This document shows positions 33,739 through 43,709 of a stretch of DNA of 64,000 nucleotides, in pieces. The stretch spans positions 502,732 through 566,731 of the forward strand of contig JAIBAY010000001.1 in NCBI GenBank assembly GCA_019694975.1. Reading direction: 5' to 3'. The translations under genes were made by a program, and so were the position numbers. The DNA comes from Chitinophagales bacterium. GTDB lineage: Bacteria > Bacteroidota > Bacteroidia > Chitinophagales > UBA10324. Positions within the stretch are counted from its first letter, which is position 1, and each line of letters begins with the position of its first letter. The notes beneath the pieces are model-generated. The model did no database searches. It was not told where the DNA came from and was given only the letters and a program-made list of their open reading frames with translations.

Positions 33739-34181
33739 ATTTCTTTGCTGCAGTTTTTTGCGGGAAGAGTATCTGCCGTTTGCCGGCTTTTCAGGATTCA
33801 AACCACCACTGCAATAACCGGATTATCAGTACATCATTCCCGGCAACTCTTCCATCAAGACTTTCCCGGCATGCCATACCATTCAGACAGTGCTACAGCC
33901 CGTGTGCAGCATATCCAGCTGCATGAACAGGTGCAGCGCCGGCATACCCGGAATTTTTTAACCGCCGTAATCACACTGCCTTCTGTCAGCCGTCACCAAA
34001 TCCCGTGATGAATGGATAGCGACCAGTTTCAGCCATGATCGCTTTTCGCGTCAACTGCGCAGTTGTATTGCACCCGTTTGCCTGTCGTGCTGCTGACTGC
34101 ACAGACAAGGTTATGCTGATTTCTTTTTGATATGCTGCATGGCACATTTCCCGCAAGGGAATCACCTTTAATTGTGGTGTC
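33739..34181. other. Leader region before rng
   Basis: These 443 bases carry no convincing gene; an 87-codon frame at 33745-34008 is Arg/His/Cys-rich without family likeness. RNase E/G genes often have long 5' leaders used for autoregulation, so the length may be functional; no specific structure was identified. Confidence 0.35.
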
Positions 34182-35732
34182 GTGAACAGGGAATTAATTA
34201 TTGACTCCGGAGCAAACGGAGTAGAGATTGCGTTGCTGGAGGATAAGGTACTGGTGGAGCTTCACCAGGAGAAACTGAACCAGAATATCGCAATAGGCGA
34301 TGTTATTCTCGCCAAGGTCGGTAAGATATTGCCCGGCCTGAATGCCGCCTTTGTGGATATAGGGCAACCGAAAAATGGCTTCCTCCATTATTCTGACCTT
34401 GGCCCGCAAATCAGGTCTGCACAGAAATTTACCAGGCTGGCACAGGAAGGCGCAATGCCTCCCGACCTGAATGATTTTAAACTGGAACCGGAAACGCAGA
34501 AAACCGGCAAGATCGCCAACACCATTTCGAAAAGAGTTCCGTTGCTGGTTCAGATTACCAAAGAACCCATTTCCACGAAAGGCCACCGGTTGTCATGCGA
34601 CATTTCATTGCCGGGCCGTTTTATCGTGCTGATCCCATTCATAAATACCATCAGTATTTCCAAAAAGATTAACTCGCCTGAAGAAAGAAAGCGGCTGAGC
34701 CGGCTGATGGAAAGTATACGGCCTAAAAATTTTGGCGTGATTGTACGCACGCTGGCCGAAGGCAAATCGGTGCAGGAACTGCATGAAGACATGACGCACC
34801 TCACGGAAAAGTGGAAACAGCTCACCTCCGAACTGAAAGGTGCGGAGGCACCAAAGAAAGTGATGAGTGAGATGAGCAAGACCTCCACCCTGCTGCGTGA
34901 TATGCTCAATCCTTCTTTCAACCGCATCATGGTGAATTCGAAAGAGATGTTCCAGGAAATAAGGAACTATATCGGCCGCATCGCACCGGAAAAAGAGAAC
35001 ATCGTGCAGCTCTATTCAGGCCGTACACCCATCTTTGATCAGTATGATATTACCAAGCAGATTAAAGTCGCTTTCGGAAAAACCGTTAACCTGAAAAGCG
35101 GTGCCTACCTGGTGATTGAACATACGGAAGCACTGCACGTGATTGATGTGAACAGCGGTCATAAGATGGCCGGTGATGACACACAGGAAGCCAATGCCAT
35201 GACGGTCAACATGGAAGCAGCGGAAGAAATTGCCCGTCAACTGCGGCTGCGCGATATCGGCGGCATCATTGTAATTGATTTCATTGATGTGAGAAGCCCG
35301 GAAAACAAGAGGTTGCTGAATAAGAAGATGACTGATATGATGAAGCTGGATAAGGCACGTCATACCATTCTACCACTGAGCCGCTTCGGCATTCTGCAGA
35401 TAACCCGTCAGCGGGTGAAGCCACAGGTCACCATCGTAACCGATGAAGACTGCCCGGCATGCGGCGGTACCGGCAAAATCGGGCCTTCCATTTTGGTGAT
35501 GGACGATATTCAGAAAAACATCGACCACCTGATCACCAAAAACAGTCAGCGCAAAATCACCTTGCTGGTACATCCTTACCTGGAAGCGTTTATCCGGCAG
35601 GGATTGCCTTCTATCAGGATGAAATGGTTTTTCAAATACCGGCAATGGATCCATCTCGACTCCAGTGATAATATCAGCATCATGGAGTATCACTTTTATG
35701 ACAGGCAGGGCGAAGAGATCCTGACGAGCTGA
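34182..35732 (+). CDS. rng: Ribonuclease E/G family protein
   Basis: This 516-residue RNase starts at GTG 34182 (MNRELIIDSGANGVEIALLE). It has an S1 domain (VILAKVGKILPGLNAAFVDI), a 5'-sensor/RNase H-like region, and two catalytic Asp residues, Asp322 in VIDVNSG and Asp366 in VIDFIDV, with 44 residues between them, as in RNase E. The Zn-link CPACGGTGKIG (Cys424, Cys427) follows. It processes rRNA and turns over mRNA. The short length and absence of a disordered tail favour RNase G over RNase E. Confidence 0.93.
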   Translation: MNRELIIDSGANGVEIALLEDKVLVELHQEKLNQNIAIGDVILAKVGKILPGLNAAFVDIGQPKNGFLHYSDLGPQIRSAQKFTRLAQEGAMPPDLNDFKLEPETQKTGKIANTISKRVPLLVQITKEPISTKGHRLSCDISLPGRFIVLIPFINTISISKKINSPEERKRLSRLMESIRPKNFGVIVRTLAEGKSVQELHEDMTHLTEKWKQLTSELKGAEAPKKVMSEMSKTSTLLRDMLNPSFNRIMVNSKEMFQEIRNYIGRIAPEKENIVQLYSGRTPIFDQYDITKQIKVAFGKTVNLKSGAYLVIEHTEALHVIDVNSGHKMAGDDTQEANAMTVNMEAAEEIARQLRLRDIGGIIVIDFIDVRSPENKRLLNKKMTDMMKLDKARHTILPLSRFGILQITRQRVKPQVTIVTDEDCPACGGTGKIGPSILVMDDIQKNIDHLITKNSQRKITLLVHPYLEAFIRQGLPSIRMKWFFKYRQWIHLDSSDNISIMEYHFYDRQGEEILTS

Positions 35733-36160
35733 GCGATGGCACCATAGCTGACTTTCGATTATGTTTCAGCGATACGCTTTTTGTAAAAGAATCAGCAGCA
35801 TTGCCGGATAATCCTTGATAAATCATCGATGGAAATTTTGTTAAACAATGGAAGGTATTCAATGACCAACCTGCTTTTCCATTCCGGCAACTATACTGAT
35901 CTTCAAATTTCAGGTGCCGGCAACATCAATATTTAAAACCTCAAAATATATTCCGTGAAGAGTATATGGACTGATTAGCGGCAAGCCTTCACTTTCATGG
36001 CTGCCTGTATTTTCAACAGGCAGGCAGTAGTTTCTGCAGACAGATGGTTGCAGGATATTCGCGGCAATATGTATCTTGTTGGAGTTAATATACCTGCGCA
36101 TTGATTACCGAAAGGTTACATCAGCGGGAATCAGCGCTTCAACACTTCCGGAAAACACAG
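35733..36160. other. Gap, nothing recognised
   Basis: These 428 bases show no supported gene, repeat or strong terminator. A near-palindromic stretch CTGCCTGTATTTTCAACAGG..GGCAG near 36000-36030 is short and without a T-run. Confidence 0.35.
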
Positions 36161-37108
36161 ATGTACTGCTATCATAAAATTTTTGCTCTACTTTATTTCA
36201 CGGCCATCCTGTCATCGGGTTGCACTTATGAAGTTGCGGTACCTGAATCGGCCGGCAACAACATCATTGTTGTAGTGATAGACGGACCGCGTTATACGGA
36301 AACGTGGGGCGAATTAACCCAGCAACACATTCCTTATCAGGCCGGCATCTTAAAACCAAGGGGCGCATTCTTCACTCATTTTATAAATGACAGCATCACT
36401 TACACCACTGCCGGCCATGATCAGCTGTTAACCGGCGTAAAGGAATCAATAGAAAATACAGGATTGCAGTTGCCGGGCTTCCCTTCCTTTTTTCAATATT
36501 GGCTGAAACAAACAGGCGCATCAAAAAACGATGCATGGATCATCACTTCCAAAGACAAACTGGAAGTACTGGCGGACTGTAACGATGACGCCTTTCATCA
36601 GCAATACAACCCATCAACCGATTGCGGCGTAGCGGGACTTACAACTGGCTATCGCGAAGATACCATTACACTGAATCATACGCTGCAGTTAATGAAGCAG
36701 TATCATCCGCGACTCGTACTGATAGAGTTTAGAGAACCGGACTACAGTGCGCATAAGAATGACTGGGAAGGTTATATCAGCGGCATTCAGCAAACAGACG
36801 GATACATAAAAGTGATTGATGAGTTTCTGCAGTCTGATTCATTTTATAGTGGCACCACCGATCTCATCATTACCAATGATCACGGGCGGCACAGTGAAGG
36901 ATGGAAAAATGGATTCATCAGCCATGGTGACAGCTGCGAAGGATGCCGTCATATTTCATTGCTGGCAGCCGGCCCTCATTTTAATGCTCAACAGGTAGTA
37001 ACCGACACCTTCAATCTCTGTGACCTCAACGCTACAATCAACTATCTGCTTGCAATCAATAATCCATACAGCCAGGGAGAGGTCATGCATATTGCGCTGA
37101 AAAAATAA
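36161..37108 (+). CDS. Alkaline-phosphatase-superfamily lipoprotein
   Basis: This 315-residue lipoprotein starts best at ATG 36161, which gives a leader ending FTAILSSGC; the frame is open from 36101. NNIIVVVIDGPRYTETWGE holds the first metal Asp and, in place of the catalytic Thr/Ser, a Pro-Arg region, so the nucleophile may be a nearby Thr. Later blocks TTAGHDQLLTG, IEFREPDYSAHKNDW, TDGYIKVID and LIITNDHGRHSEG (metal Asp-His) match phosphodiesterase/sulfatase-type family members. It probably hydrolyses phospho- or sulfo-esters at the cell surface. Confidence 0.82.
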   Translation: MYCYHKIFALLYFTAILSSGCTYEVAVPESAGNNIIVVVIDGPRYTETWGELTQQHIPYQAGILKPRGAFFTHFINDSITYTTAGHDQLLTGVKESIENTGLQLPGFPSFFQYWLKQTGASKNDAWIITSKDKLEVLADCNDDAFHQQYNPSTDCGVAGLTTGYREDTITLNHTLQLMKQYHPRLVLIEFREPDYSAHKNDWEGYISGIQQTDGYIKVIDEFLQSDSFYSGTTDLIITNDHGRHSEGWKNGFISHGDSCEGCRHISLLAAGPHFNAQQVVTDTFNLCDLNATINYLLAINNPYSQGEVMHIALKK

Positions 37109-37387
37109 CAGGCGGCTCATGCGGCCAATAACGATCGTTTACTCTTGAATCCAGGATGTCCTGCCGCCGCGGATATACAATGATGATTCCTATTCTATCT
37201 CTTGCAATGGCGCAGTATGCAGACTTATCAATTAATTAAGATTCATAGCGTGTTGTGCTACAGACAACTTCATAAAGCGGTTTGATCTTCATCATTTTCC
37301 CGGATGACGAAAGTCATGATCCTCCACAATCAGGCGAGCTACTTTTGTATTGACTTTCCTCTCAACATTCATCAAAAATTTTATTCC

Positions 37388-39382
37388 ATGAAAACAAAAA
37401 TTGTAGTATTCATCTTCAGCATGCTGATAGCGGCAGGTGCTTCTGCGCAGTGGACCATTGATTCGCTGAGCAATACGGGGTTGTATCCTTACAGCGCAGC
37501 AACAACAGGCAAAGCAGTTTTCACCAATGGCGGTACCTGGGACATCTTCGATGCAACCAGCAACATACACACAACAGGTCTTTTGTCATTTTCGCGGCCA
37601 CAGATAAGAGTGGTCAGCTATGGGGAAAAAGTGTACCTCGGTGGCGGCAAATACGGTTCTTTCGCCGATCCGCAATATTCCAAAAATGTTGATGTGTATA
37701 ACGCTTCGACAGACAGCTGGACCACACTCTACCTGACAAAAAACCGCGAAGTGGGCGGTGCCGGTGCTGCCGGAAATAAAGTTGTATTCGCGGGTGGAAC
37801 CGGCAGAACTGATATTGGCGGACCTGTATACATGTATGCTACAGCCGATATTTTTGATGCAACAAGCGGTGCCAGAACAACAGGCAAACTTTCCAAAGCA
37901 CGCACGAATATTTCGGTTGGCGCTGCCGGAAACAAAATAGTTTTTGCCGGTGGCTGGTTTTGGGATATGAGCTACAATGTCATACCCTCCAATGCAGCAG
38001 ACATTTATGATGCTTCAACCGGTACATGGACGAAGGCCACACTCTCAATCAAACGGGAAAATATGGCCGTCGCTGTTGTAGGCAGCAAAATAATTTTTGC
38101 CGGCGGTTCCGGCACTACCGGCAATGTAAAAAATGTGGATATATATGATGTCGCTTCCGATGTATGGACCACTTCTATGTTGCCCACGGCCAGGTACGCC
38201 ATGAAATCTGCCGTGATTGGTTCCAATGCATATTTTGGCGGTGGTTACTTTGATCCGGTGGAAAATGAAATAGATATATGCAACACTGCGGCAGATAGCT
38301 GGAGCACAATCTACATGCCTGTTGCACTATCCGCTTTTTCGATGAGTGTGATTAATGACAAGCTGTATTGTGCCGGAGGCTATATATCGGCTACAACCAC
38401 CTATTCCAATCTCGTACAAGTGTATGATCCGGCAACTTCTACCTGGACCACCGATTATCTCTCCATTGGAAGAAGCAACCTGGCTGCACTCGTTTGCGGT
38501 AATAAGGGTTACTTTGCCGGAGGAACAATTGCTTACGGTTATCCAGCTTCACCCACCACCAAACGGGTTGACATACTTGGAACGCTGAGTCCAGTAGCTG
38601 CTTTCAGTGCCAGTATAACCAACATCACTGCCGGTCAGACGGTGGATTTCACCGATCTGAGCACCAATTCACCTTCTTATTGGTCATGGACTTTTACCGG
38701 CGGAACACCTGCGGCATCCAACCTGCAAAATCCATCTGTTGTCTATAATACTGCAGGCACCTATGATGTGACGCTGACCGCAGGCAATGCTGTAGGAGCA
38801 GGCAGCATCACGAAGTCAGGTTTTATCACAGTGAATCCTGCGCCTTGCTTAGTTCCGGACGGATTACTTACAACAAATGTCACCACTACGTCTGCCACCT
38901 TCAACTGGAATGCCATGAACGGGGCGATTAAATATAAAGTGAGTTATAAGGTCTCCGGAAATAACCCGTGGCTTACTACCACTGCTAACACTAACTCATT
39001 TACATTGAATGGTCTGGCACCCAATACCAACTATTACTGGAAGGTGAAAACCATCTGCAGCAATTCACCCAATGTAAGCTCTGATTTCTCAGCCAGCATA
39101 GGATTTAAAACTAACCCTGCGAAGCTGACGGAATCAGCGATGCAGACCGGTATAAAAATTTATCCAAACCCGGTTGATGATCAGTTGCATATTTCTTTCA
39201 GCAATGACGCTGCATTCCCGCTTATCTGCATGATCTATGATGTTTATGGCAGAATGCTGCTATCAGTCATGATCACGGAACCGATGCAAACGATTGATGT
39301 GAAGGAGCTGACTTCCGGTAACTACTTCATATCCGCAGTTGCCCGCGATAACCAAAGGTGGAGTTCGAAATTTATGAAGTAA
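37388..39382 (+). CDS. Kelch/PKD/Fn3 protein with T9SS sorting domain
   Basis: This 664-residue protein starts at ATG 37388 (signal peptide MKTKIVVFIFSMLIAAGASA). Residues about 30-400 are eight Kelch-like units, each with VFAGGxx, VDIYDxxT and WTTxxLxxxR elements, which form a beta-propeller. A PKD domain (about 405-480, SPSYWSWTFTGGTPAASNLQ) and an Fn3 domain (485-580, ATFNWNAMNGAIKYKVSYK) follow, then a T9SS type A tail (IKIYPNPVDDQLHISF). It is likely a surface adhesin. A strong terminator follows. Confidence 0.9.
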   Translation: MKTKIVVFIFSMLIAAGASAQWTIDSLSNTGLYPYSAATTGKAVFTNGGTWDIFDATSNIHTTGLLSFSRPQIRVVSYGEKVYLGGGKYGSFADPQYSKNVDVYNASTDSWTTLYLTKNREVGGAGAAGNKVVFAGGTGRTDIGGPVYMYATADIFDATSGARTTGKLSKARTNISVGAAGNKIVFAGGWFWDMSYNVIPSNAADIYDASTGTWTKATLSIKRENMAVAVVGSKIIFAGGSGTTGNVKNVDIYDVASDVWTTSMLPTARYAMKSAVIGSNAYFGGGYFDPVENEIDICNTAADSWSTIYMPVALSAFSMSVINDKLYCAGGYISATTTYSNLVQVYDPATSTWTTDYLSIGRSNLAALVCGNKGYFAGGTIAYGYPASPTTKRVDILGTLSPVAAFSASITNITAGQTVDFTDLSTNSPSYWSWTFTGGTPAASNLQNPSVVYNTAGTYDVTLTAGNAVGAGSITKSGFITVNPAPCLVPDGLLTTNVTTTSATFNWNAMNGAIKYKVSYKVSGNNPWLTTTANTNSFTLNGLAPNTNYYWKVKTICSNSPNVSSDFSASIGFKTNPAKLTESAMQTGIKIYPNPVDDQLHISFSNDAAFPLICMIYDVYGRMLLSVMITEPMQTIDVKELTSGNYFISAVARDNQRWSSKFMK

Positions 39383-39780
39383 TAATTGTAGCATTTTAGT
39401 TTGAGAAAAACGGCAGTGAACCTGCCGTTTTTTTTGAAGAAGGCACAGTAAATACAACATCAAAACCAGTCGTTGGATGGTTACCGGTTAACGGATTCCG
39501 AATTTCACGAATCAAAAATGAAAGCACATTGCTGACACTTTCGCAAGATTTAGTTATACGCCTCTGCAGTTTGATACCAATTCAACGCGACGCATAACAA
39601 CTGTCTGCCCGGCTGTAGCTGAAGCAGAACGATCACCTGTAGATAGATTCATCCTCTTATGGTCAGCATCATAAAGCGTGAAAAGCCACTTCCATGAAAA
39701 GTTGAAGCAGGCGGTTAATGGTTCAGCATTTACTGCTATTTTACCATCCATTTCCCTGTTGAATTAACGCTTTTTTTTCG
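39383..39780. other. Gap between terminator and signalling operon
   Basis: Apart from the terminator I saw nothing firm in these 398 bases. The stretch is the probable promoter region of the kinase operon. A minus-strand frame (39554-39751) has no family likeness. Confidence 0.35.
39406..39435 (+). terminator. Intrinsic terminator after the Kelch gene
   Basis: The hairpin AACGGCAG / CTGCCGTT (39409-39416 and 39422-39429) with a 5-nt loop is followed by eight T residues. It lies 27 bases after the stop. An A-run precedes the stem, so it may also work in reverse. Confidence 0.85.
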
Positions 39781-41925
39781 ATGAAACGTAAATTCATACT
39801 ACTGGTTTTCACGACTTGTTTCATCTCCTTCAGCCTGCGTGCGGGAGACCGGCAGAATGTCTTTTTTCTTTCCGACAGTCTTTTCCATGAGATCACACTT
39901 TTTAATAACGGATATGCTGAGATAGTCAATATCTGGAAATACAAACGTGACAGCGCCGGCATGCCGCCGGCAGCGTATGCGGGTCCGGCTGTTGATGATA
40001 CAGGCTGGGAGCTGGTTAATTCAACATTACCTGCTGACAGCTTACCCGCATCAGGATGGCACGGCGGCGGCTGGTTCCGCTTACACCTGGTAGTTGATTC
40101 AGCCCTACTCAATAAAGCACTTGCAGTGACAGTGCTGCATCATGGTGCGTCAGAGCTTTACATCAACGGTAAATTATTATACAGTCATGGTCATATCGGT
40201 ACTTCAGCTGCCGATGAAGTGGGCTATTTCGCCCTGACGCAGGCTCCTGGCAGCGTAGTCTTCCACAAAACAGATCAGCTTGTTGCTATTCATTATACCG
40301 GTTACAATGTCTTACACAACAAGCCGCCTAACCTCGATGAATTGGGCTTTAAGCTGGCAATCGGAGATCCTGACATTGTAAACAAAACCATCATCAGTAA
40401 CCAACGTTTCTTCAAGGTGATTGAGGCGCTGGTTATTGCCGTACCCTTCACATTCATGTTAATACACCTGTTGCTGTTCCTGTTTTACCGGCGGGAAAAA
40501 AGCAACCTTTATTTTTCCCTTTTTGCCGCTGTAATGGCCGTATGGGGAATCATCGAGCATGAATCGATTGCCAACCGCAATGCTGAACTGGGATTGTTGC
40601 TGCAAAGAATGATGGTTCCTTACGTTGCCCTGATGCCTGTTGCCGGCTTATTGTTTCTCTATTCTCTTTTCTACAAAAAAATACCGGTCCGGTTTTACAT
40701 CATTTTCAGCGCGGCAACGGCATTAGCCATTGTATCATGGTTTTACCTGTTTGCCTGGGTTTCCCTTTTCCTGTTCGTCGTGTCGATTGCCGAAATGCTC
40801 AGGATTGTGGTAATGGCCATCCGTAAAAAAATGGATGGAGCATGGATCATCGGCATTGGGTTTGGTTCATTTTGTCTCAGCCTGTTAGTATTGCTTGTGG
40901 TAATGGTAACCGGAAATTTTTCAATTCAGTTTTGGTACACACTGCTGTATATAACAGGTTTGCTGCCGGTACTGCTGTCCATGTCCGTTTATCTCTCGCA
41001 GCGCATTGCCGGTACACAACGGACGCTCGAGTCGCAGATGCGAAAAACGATGGAGCTCGAAATAGAAAATGCCCGTAAGGAAGCGGAACTGCAGAAAGCG
41101 GCAGAACTGCAGGATGCCTACCATGCTTTGGAAAACGCTCACAGCACGCTGAAAGCGACACAGGCACAGCTTGTTCATGCGGAGAAGATGGCATCACTCG
41201 GTGAGCTCACCGCAGGCATTGCGCATGAAATTCAGAACCCGCTCAACTTCGTCAATAATTTTTCTGAAGTAAACAAAGAACTGATTGATGAAATGCAGCG
41301 GGAAATTGAACAGGGAAATTATGACGAAGCAAAAGTGATAGCCAATGACATTGCGGACAATGAACAAAAGATAATCCACCATGGCAAACGGGCTGATGCC
41401 ATTGTGAAGGGAATGCTGCAACATTCACGCAGCAGCAATGGCGTTAAAGAATTAACCGACATCAATGCTCTGTGCGACGAATTCCTGCGCTTAAGCTATC
41501 ATGGTTTAAGAGCAAAAGATAAGACCTTCAATGCTGTCATGAAAACTGATTTTGACCCGTCAGCCGGCAGTATCATCGTGAATCCGCAGGATTTCGGCAG
41601 GGTGATACTGAACCTCCTCACCAATGCTTTTTACGCTGTAAATGAGAAGAAGAAATCAGGCGCCGTGAACTATGAACCCACTGTTACGGTGAGTACCCGT
41701 AAGCAGGATGGCAAAACGGTGATTTCCGTTACGGATAACGGCAATGGCATACCACAGAAAATAATCGATAAGATTTTTCAACCCTTTTTCACCACCAAGC
41801 CATCCGGGCAGGGAACAGGCCTCGGCTTGTCCCTGTCATACGACATCATTACCAATGGCCATGGTGGTGAACTGAAGGTGGATACGAAAGAAAATGAGTT
41901 TACAAGGTTTACAATAACCTTGTAA
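39781..41925 (+). CDS. Membrane sensor histidine kinase with extracellular jelly-roll domain
   Basis: This 714-residue kinase has a signal peptide, an extracellular region (about 25-205) with a carbohydrate-binding-like strand pattern (HGASELYINGKLLYSHGHIG), seven TM helices (about 212-410, 7TMR-DISM-like), a coiled coil (415-465, ELEIENARKEAELQKAAELQ), a HisKA segment with GIAHEIQNPLNFVNNF (His482) and a HATPase domain ending QGTGLGLSLSYD. The last glycines are the ATP lid. The core is almost the same as that of the next gene, 26 bp away. It probably phosphorylates one or both downstream receivers. The sensed signal is unknown. Confidence 0.9.
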   Translation: MKRKFILLVFTTCFISFSLRAGDRQNVFFLSDSLFHEITLFNNGYAEIVNIWKYKRDSAGMPPAAYAGPAVDDTGWELVNSTLPADSLPASGWHGGGWFRLHLVVDSALLNKALAVTVLHHGASELYINGKLLYSHGHIGTSAADEVGYFALTQAPGSVVFHKTDQLVAIHYTGYNVLHNKPPNLDELGFKLAIGDPDIVNKTIISNQRFFKVIEALVIAVPFTFMLIHLLLFLFYRREKSNLYFSLFAAVMAVWGIIEHESIANRNAELGLLLQRMMVPYVALMPVAGLLFLYSLFYKKIPVRFYIIFSAATALAIVSWFYLFAWVSLFLFVVSIAEMLRIVVMAIRKKMDGAWIIGIGFGSFCLSLLVLLVVMVTGNFSIQFWYTLLYITGLLPVLLSMSVYLSQRIAGTQRTLESQMRKTMELEIENARKEAELQKAAELQDAYHALENAHSTLKATQAQLVHAEKMASLGELTAGIAHEIQNPLNFVNNFSEVNKELIDEMQREIEQGNYDEAKVIANDIADNEQKIIHHGKRADAIVKGMLQHSRSSNGVKELTDINALCDEFLRLSYHGLRAKDKTFNAVMKTDFDPSAGSIIVNPQDFGRVILNLLTNAFYAVNEKKKSGAVNYEPTVTVSTRKQDGKTVISVTDNGNGIPQKIIDKIFQPFFTTKPSGQGTGLGLSLSYDIITNGHGGELKVDTKENEFTRFTITL

Positions 41926-41951
41926 TTTTAAACATCACTAACACGTCGCGC

Positions 41952-43316
41952 ATGCCTGTTACTTTATTACCGCTGCTGGTGAGCATGCTTCTTTCACAAC
42001 GGCTCAGGAAATTTGCCTCGGTCAATAAAAAGAAAACGTGGGAGATCATTTTTACAGCGAACCTCTACTTTTCATCCATCCTTTTCGTAGCTCAGTTTCT
42101 TTTCGATTCAAGCCTGTATGTCAAGCTGGTCTGGGATATTTTACTCATCGCCATCATCACGTTCTGCCTCGTGCAAAAGGAACTGCGCCCGTTGCGGATG
42201 TTCGTATGGGCTTTTATACCCGTGGTGGCAGTAATGGTTGCCGGCCACCTGGTGGAAATCATCAGTAATGATTTTTATAATCAATGGATAACGTATTTCA
42301 ACAACGTGCGATCGCTGATGCTGATCTGGATGGCCGCCATATTGTTCAGTCAGAACAGGATGCAAAAGGCGCAGGAGAAGGAACGGATCAAGCGGCACCA
42401 GGAAGATGAACTGAACAGGGCCATAGCAATACGGAAAGTGGAGCTGGAAGGATTGGTGGCTGAACGTACTGCAGAACTGACCGGTCAGAAAGAAGAGCTG
42501 CAAAAAACACTCACGGAACTGCGCAGCACGCAAAACCAGCTGATACAATCGGAAAAAATGGCATCGCTGGGTGAACTTACCGCCGGTATCGCCCATGAGA
42601 TACAAAACCCATTAAACTTCGTGAATAACTTTTCGGAAGTAAGCAATGAGCTGCTTACCGAAATGAAAAATGAACTGGCCAATGGCCATACGAGTGAGGC
42701 GATAGCGCTGGCCGACGATGTCAGTCAGAATCTTGAAAAGATTATTCATCATGGCAGGCGCGCCGATGCCATTGTAAAAGGCATGCTGCAACATTCCCGC
42801 GCAAGCACCGGCAAGAAAGAGCTGACAGACATTAATGCACTGGCGGATGAGTACCTGCGGCTTGCTTACCATGGCCTGCGGGCAAAGGACAAATCATTTA
42901 ATGCCACCCTGAAGACCGACTTCGATCCGTCGCTGGGCAAGATCAATATCATTCCGCAAGACATCGGCCGCGTGATTCTCAATATGCTGACTAATGCATT
43001 TTATGCCGTTATGGAAAAAAAGAAACTGCCGGGCAACACGCCTCAGGCGTCTTCCTTTGAGCCCATCGTGTCTGTTACTACGAGGAAGAACGGCAGCAAT
43101 GCCGAGATCAGCATCAGTGATAATGGTAATGGCATACCACAACAGGTCATGGATAAAATATTTCAGCCCTTTTTCACTACGAAGCCAACAGGGCAGGGTA
43201 CCGGCTTAGGGCTTTCGATCTCGTATGACATCATCACGAAAGGACACGGTGGAGAACTGAAAGTGCAAACAGAAGAAGGATCAGGCACTACCTTCACTAT
43301 TGTTTTACCCATTTAA
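41952..43316 (+). CDS. Membrane histidine kinase, paralogue of the preceding kinase
   Basis: This 454-residue kinase has about five TM helices in 130 residues and no large extracellular domain, then a coiled coil (VERTAELTGQKEELQKTL), HisKA with His215 in GIAHEIQNPLNFVNNFSEVS and a HATPase domain ending QGTGLGLSISYD. From the HisKA motif on, it is nearly the same as the previous protein, with shared blocks such as IIHHGRRADAIVKGMLQHSR. Its first residues (MPVTLLPLLVSMLLSQRL) also recall the last TM of the upstream kinase, so it may be a duplicate that lost the sensor domain. Confidence 0.9.
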   Translation: MPVTLLPLLVSMLLSQRLRKFASVNKKKTWEIIFTANLYFSSILFVAQFLFDSSLYVKLVWDILLIAIITFCLVQKELRPLRMFVWAFIPVVAVMVAGHLVEIISNDFYNQWITYFNNVRSLMLIWMAAILFSQNRMQKAQEKERIKRHQEDELNRAIAIRKVELEGLVAERTAELTGQKEELQKTLTELRSTQNQLIQSEKMASLGELTAGIAHEIQNPLNFVNNFSEVSNELLTEMKNELANGHTSEAIALADDVSQNLEKIIHHGRRADAIVKGMLQHSRASTGKKELTDINALADEYLRLAYHGLRAKDKSFNATLKTDFDPSLGKINIIPQDIGRVILNMLTNAFYAVMEKKKLPGNTPQASSFEPIVSVTTRKNGSNAEISISDNGNGIPQQVMDKIFQPFFTTKPTGQGTGLGLSISYDIITKGHGGELKVQTEEGSGTTFTIVLPI

Positions 43317-43331
43317 AAAAATAACAGCTGC

Positions 43332-43709
43332 ATGAAAATCCTGGTGGTCGACGATGAGCATGACATACAACTTCTTTTCGAGCAGCGCTTCAGGAAAGAA
43401 ATCCGGGAGCACCAGATGGAGTTCGCCTTCAGCTTCTCCGGGGAAGAAGCGCTTGATTATCTCCGGCAGCATCACCACGAGGCGGTGCTGATCCTTTCGG
43501 ATATTAATATGCCCGGCATGAGCGGACTGGAATTGCTGAAACAGATCAAACAAAAGTATGCCACGCCACCACCTGTGGTGATGATCATTACCGCCTATGG
43601 TGATGAGGAAAACTACCGGCAGGCGATGAAACTGGGGGCTGATGATTTCCTCACGAAACCGTTAGACTTCACTGCACTAAAGCAAAAACTGAAATCCAGA
43701 ATCCTATGA
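43332..43709 (+). CDS. Single-domain response regulator (CheY-like)
   Basis: This 125-residue receiver has the acidic pair in LVVDDEHD, the phospho-acceptor Asp57 in [10 protein letters not shown], the switch Thr in MIITAYGD and Lys in FLTKPLD. It has no output domain, so it acts as a phosphorelay intermediate or protein-binding switch. Its stop overlaps the start of the next gene by 4 bases (ATGA), so the two are co-translated. Confidence 0.93.
   Translation: MKILVVDDEHDIQLLFEQRFRKEIREHQMEFAFSFSGEEALDYLRQHHHEAVLILSDINMPGMSGLELLKQIKQKYATPPPVVMIITAYGDEENYRQAMKLGADDFLTKPLDFTALKQKLKSRIL

Noticed and set aside
33745-34008. 87-codon plus-strand ORF before rng
   Set aside because: Its Arg/His/Cys-rich composition is typical of an out-of-frame reading, and it lies in a probable leader.
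39554-40112. Minus-strand ORFs before and over the first kinase
   Set aside because: They are shadows of the kinase gene or of its promoter region, without family likeness.
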